Positions 33,579-34,271 of a stretch of DNA of 34,271 nt are shown here, piece by piece. The stretch's first letter is position 1, and every line of letters starts with the position of its first letter. The translations under genes and the position numbers were made by a program. The notes under the pieces were generated by a model. It did not search any database. It worked only from the letters and a program-made list of their open reading frames with translations, and was not told where the DNA came from. Where the stretch lies: assembly GCA_022511045.1 (NCBI GenBank), contig JAFLSF010000022.1:1-34271 (forward strand). Direction: 5' to 3'. The DNA comes from Prevotella sp. (GTDB lineage Bacteria > Bacteroidota > Bacteroidia > Bacteroidales > Bacteroidaceae).

Positions 33579-33610
33579 TTTGGTTGTTACATCGATTATT
33601 CGTACATTTG
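33579..33610 (+). promoter_or_regulatory. Consensus Bacteroidota promoter of the structured leader
   Basis: TTTG (33579-33582), a 20-nt spacer and TACATTTG (33603-33610) match the TTTG/TAnnTTTG consensus at both boxes. A 7-bp inverted repeat (ACATCGA at 33589, TCGATGT at 33621) surrounds the -7 box and could be an operator. Transcription would begin near 33614-33617, about 260 nt before the lipoprotein ATG. Confidence 0.8.
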
Positions 33611-33614
33611 CAAC

Positions 33615-33861
33615 GTCGTTTCGATGTAAATATCGACTCGACAGACATTATTATTTGCTCAATTTTCCTCTCGAACTTGCACCTCGACAAAGAAAAAGAG
33701 CAATACATCCAAGGAGTATACGTCTATAAAGCGTAGATTTCTCCATAGGATGTATGAGGCAGTGCAAGGCCTGAGAGGAATATGGCAGAGCTGCGCTTTC
33801 TTTTTGTCCTATAAGGTTGTGCAGATGTCATAGTATGAAGAAAGGCAATATTGCACAACTT
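33615..33861 (+). ncRNA. Candidate structured RNA or long hairpin-rich leader
   Basis: Four hairpins follow the promoter at 33579-33610. (1) 33615-33642: GTCG/CGAC and TCGAT/ATCGA. (2) 33655-33703: TTGCTC/GAGCAA and TTTTC/GAAAA. (3) 33703-33755: ATACATCC/GGATGTAT, GGAG/CTCC and TACG/CGTA nested, 16 bp in all. (4) about 33812-33861: AGGTTGTGCA/TGCACAACTT, 10 bp with one G-U. No known RNA family is recognised by eye. The only small open frame, 33750-33833 (27 codons, no homologue known), overlaps hairpin 3 and looks incidental. Whether this is a separate RNA or the 5' leader of the lipoprotein mRNA is open. Confidence 0.5.
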
Positions 33862-33874
33862 AAAAATATGTATT

Positions 33875-34271
33875 ATGAACAAATGTAATTTTTTCGCAAG
33901 TATGGCATTAAGCATTCTGCTTATGGCCTGTGGCTCAACAAAATCTTTGGAAGCGCAACAAAAAACCGTACCTATCACAGTACAAACAATTCCCAATGGG
34001 GCAAAAGTGTATGTTGACGGGAAACTGGTCAGTATGACGACACCAGCAACTATCAATGTTCCAACTATGGCCAGTAACATTGAAGGGCTTAAAAAGAAAG
34101 TACAAGTATTAGAAAACAATACTATAAATATTCAAATCGTGAAAGATGGATATGAAATAGTTAAAGATGCAATTGTACCAAAAATAGATATTGCGCCTGG
34201 TTTTTGGGTTTTTTCTTGGCCCGAGAACTTAATCTACGAGTTAAAGGAGCGCGCAGACACTCGTGTTAATG
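33875..34271 (+). CDS. PEGA-domain lipoprotein, 3' end outside window
   Basis: The frame from ATG at 33875 stays open to the window edge (132 codons). A short N-terminus (MNKCNFFASMALSILLMAC) ends in a lipobox LMAC, so the protein should be lipidated at Cys19 and anchored in a membrane. Residues about 35-65 match the PEGA domain pattern: ITVQTIPNGAKVYVDGKLV followed by TTPATINVPT. PEGA domains are small beta domains of cell-surface proteins. A later aromatic stretch (IAPGFWVFSWPENLIYELKER) resembles the tail of Bacteroidota lipoproteins with this domain. No function beyond surface location is inferred. The overlapping ATG at 33868 is out of frame and stops after five codons. A 260-nt structured leader precedes it. 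Confidence 0.8.
   Translation, partial: MNKCNFFASMALSILLMACGSTKSLEAQQKTVPITVQTIPNGAKVYVDGKLVSMTTPATINVPTMASNIEGLKKKVQVLENNTINIQIVKDGYEIVKDAIVPKIDIAPGFWVFSWPENLIYELKERADTRVN

Noticed and set aside
33505..33708. 67-residue minus-strand open frame overlapping the promoter and hairpin region
   Set aside because: It overlaps the hairpin at 33526 and a consensus plus-strand promoter and has no recognisable domain; likely chance.
33750..33833. 27-codon plus-strand ORF in the leader
   Set aside because: It overlaps hairpin 3, has no known relative and no ribosome site; kept only as a remark under the RNA candidate.
33724..34119. 131-residue minus-strand open frame
   Set aside because: It is antisense to the lipoprotein gene, which has a lipobox and PEGA pattern on the plus strand.

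Overview
The window looks like chromosomal DNA from a Bacteroidota member, most likely Prevotellaceae. The signs are: strong start codons without Shine-Dalgarno sequences, promoters of the TTTG-N19-21-TAnnTTTG type, a sigma-54 and Fur of Bacteroidales type, PdxB, and the DUF4254/GT9 pair. The species cannot be named from sequence alone. Both edges cut genes: rplL at the left and a PEGA-domain lipoprotein at the right.

Layout. 1-8652 is the end of the ribosomal/RNA polymerase operon (rplL, rpoB, rpoC), with a hairpin between rplL and rpoB and a strong terminator after rpoC. 8737-14403 is a long minus-strand block. Read in its transcription direction it holds a CDP-alcohol phosphotransferase, myo-inositol-1-phosphate synthase and a Fur-family regulator in a tightly packed operon. 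A 303-bp gap with four 22-bp repeats follows, then rpoN, a PAP2-type membrane phosphatase and purE. 14485-18140 runs on the plus strand: a MIP18/DUF59 Fe-S protein with LpxH, then PNPase. 18214-28432 is a carbohydrate-degradation cluster with no SusC/SusD: a GH2 enzyme, a GH106-like enzyme, an SGNH/sialate-type acetylesterase and a second GH2. This set would suit a branched, acetylated, rhamnose-containing glycan such as pectic rhamnogalacturonan (inference). 28464-30333 pairs an ABC ATPase of the iron/corrinoid type with a CobD-like enzyme. On the minus strand, DUF4254, GT9 and a 53-residue rubredoxin (too short for many gene callers) form a likely LPS-related operon. pdxB follows divergently.

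The most unusual content is not genes. (1) Two arrays of an 11-bp unit built on the palindrome GTATAC, in exact 11-bp register: ten units between pdxB and the last gene (33388-33497), and six units (66 bp, exactly 22 codons) inside the GH106-like gene (23637-23702). Both arrays end in inverted copies of their own edges. (2) A second, hairpin-forming GC-rich element occurs repeatedly in the glycosidase cluster, between genes and in frame inside them, encoding peptides like PLLGKGMGGE. (3) Downstream of a near-perfect promoter at 33579-33610 the sequence folds into four successive hairpins before the lipoprotein start, a candidate structured RNA or leader. (4) Two divergent gene pairs share mirror-image TAACTTTG promoters so close to ATG that pdxB and the CDP-alcohol phosphotransferase gene are probably leaderless.
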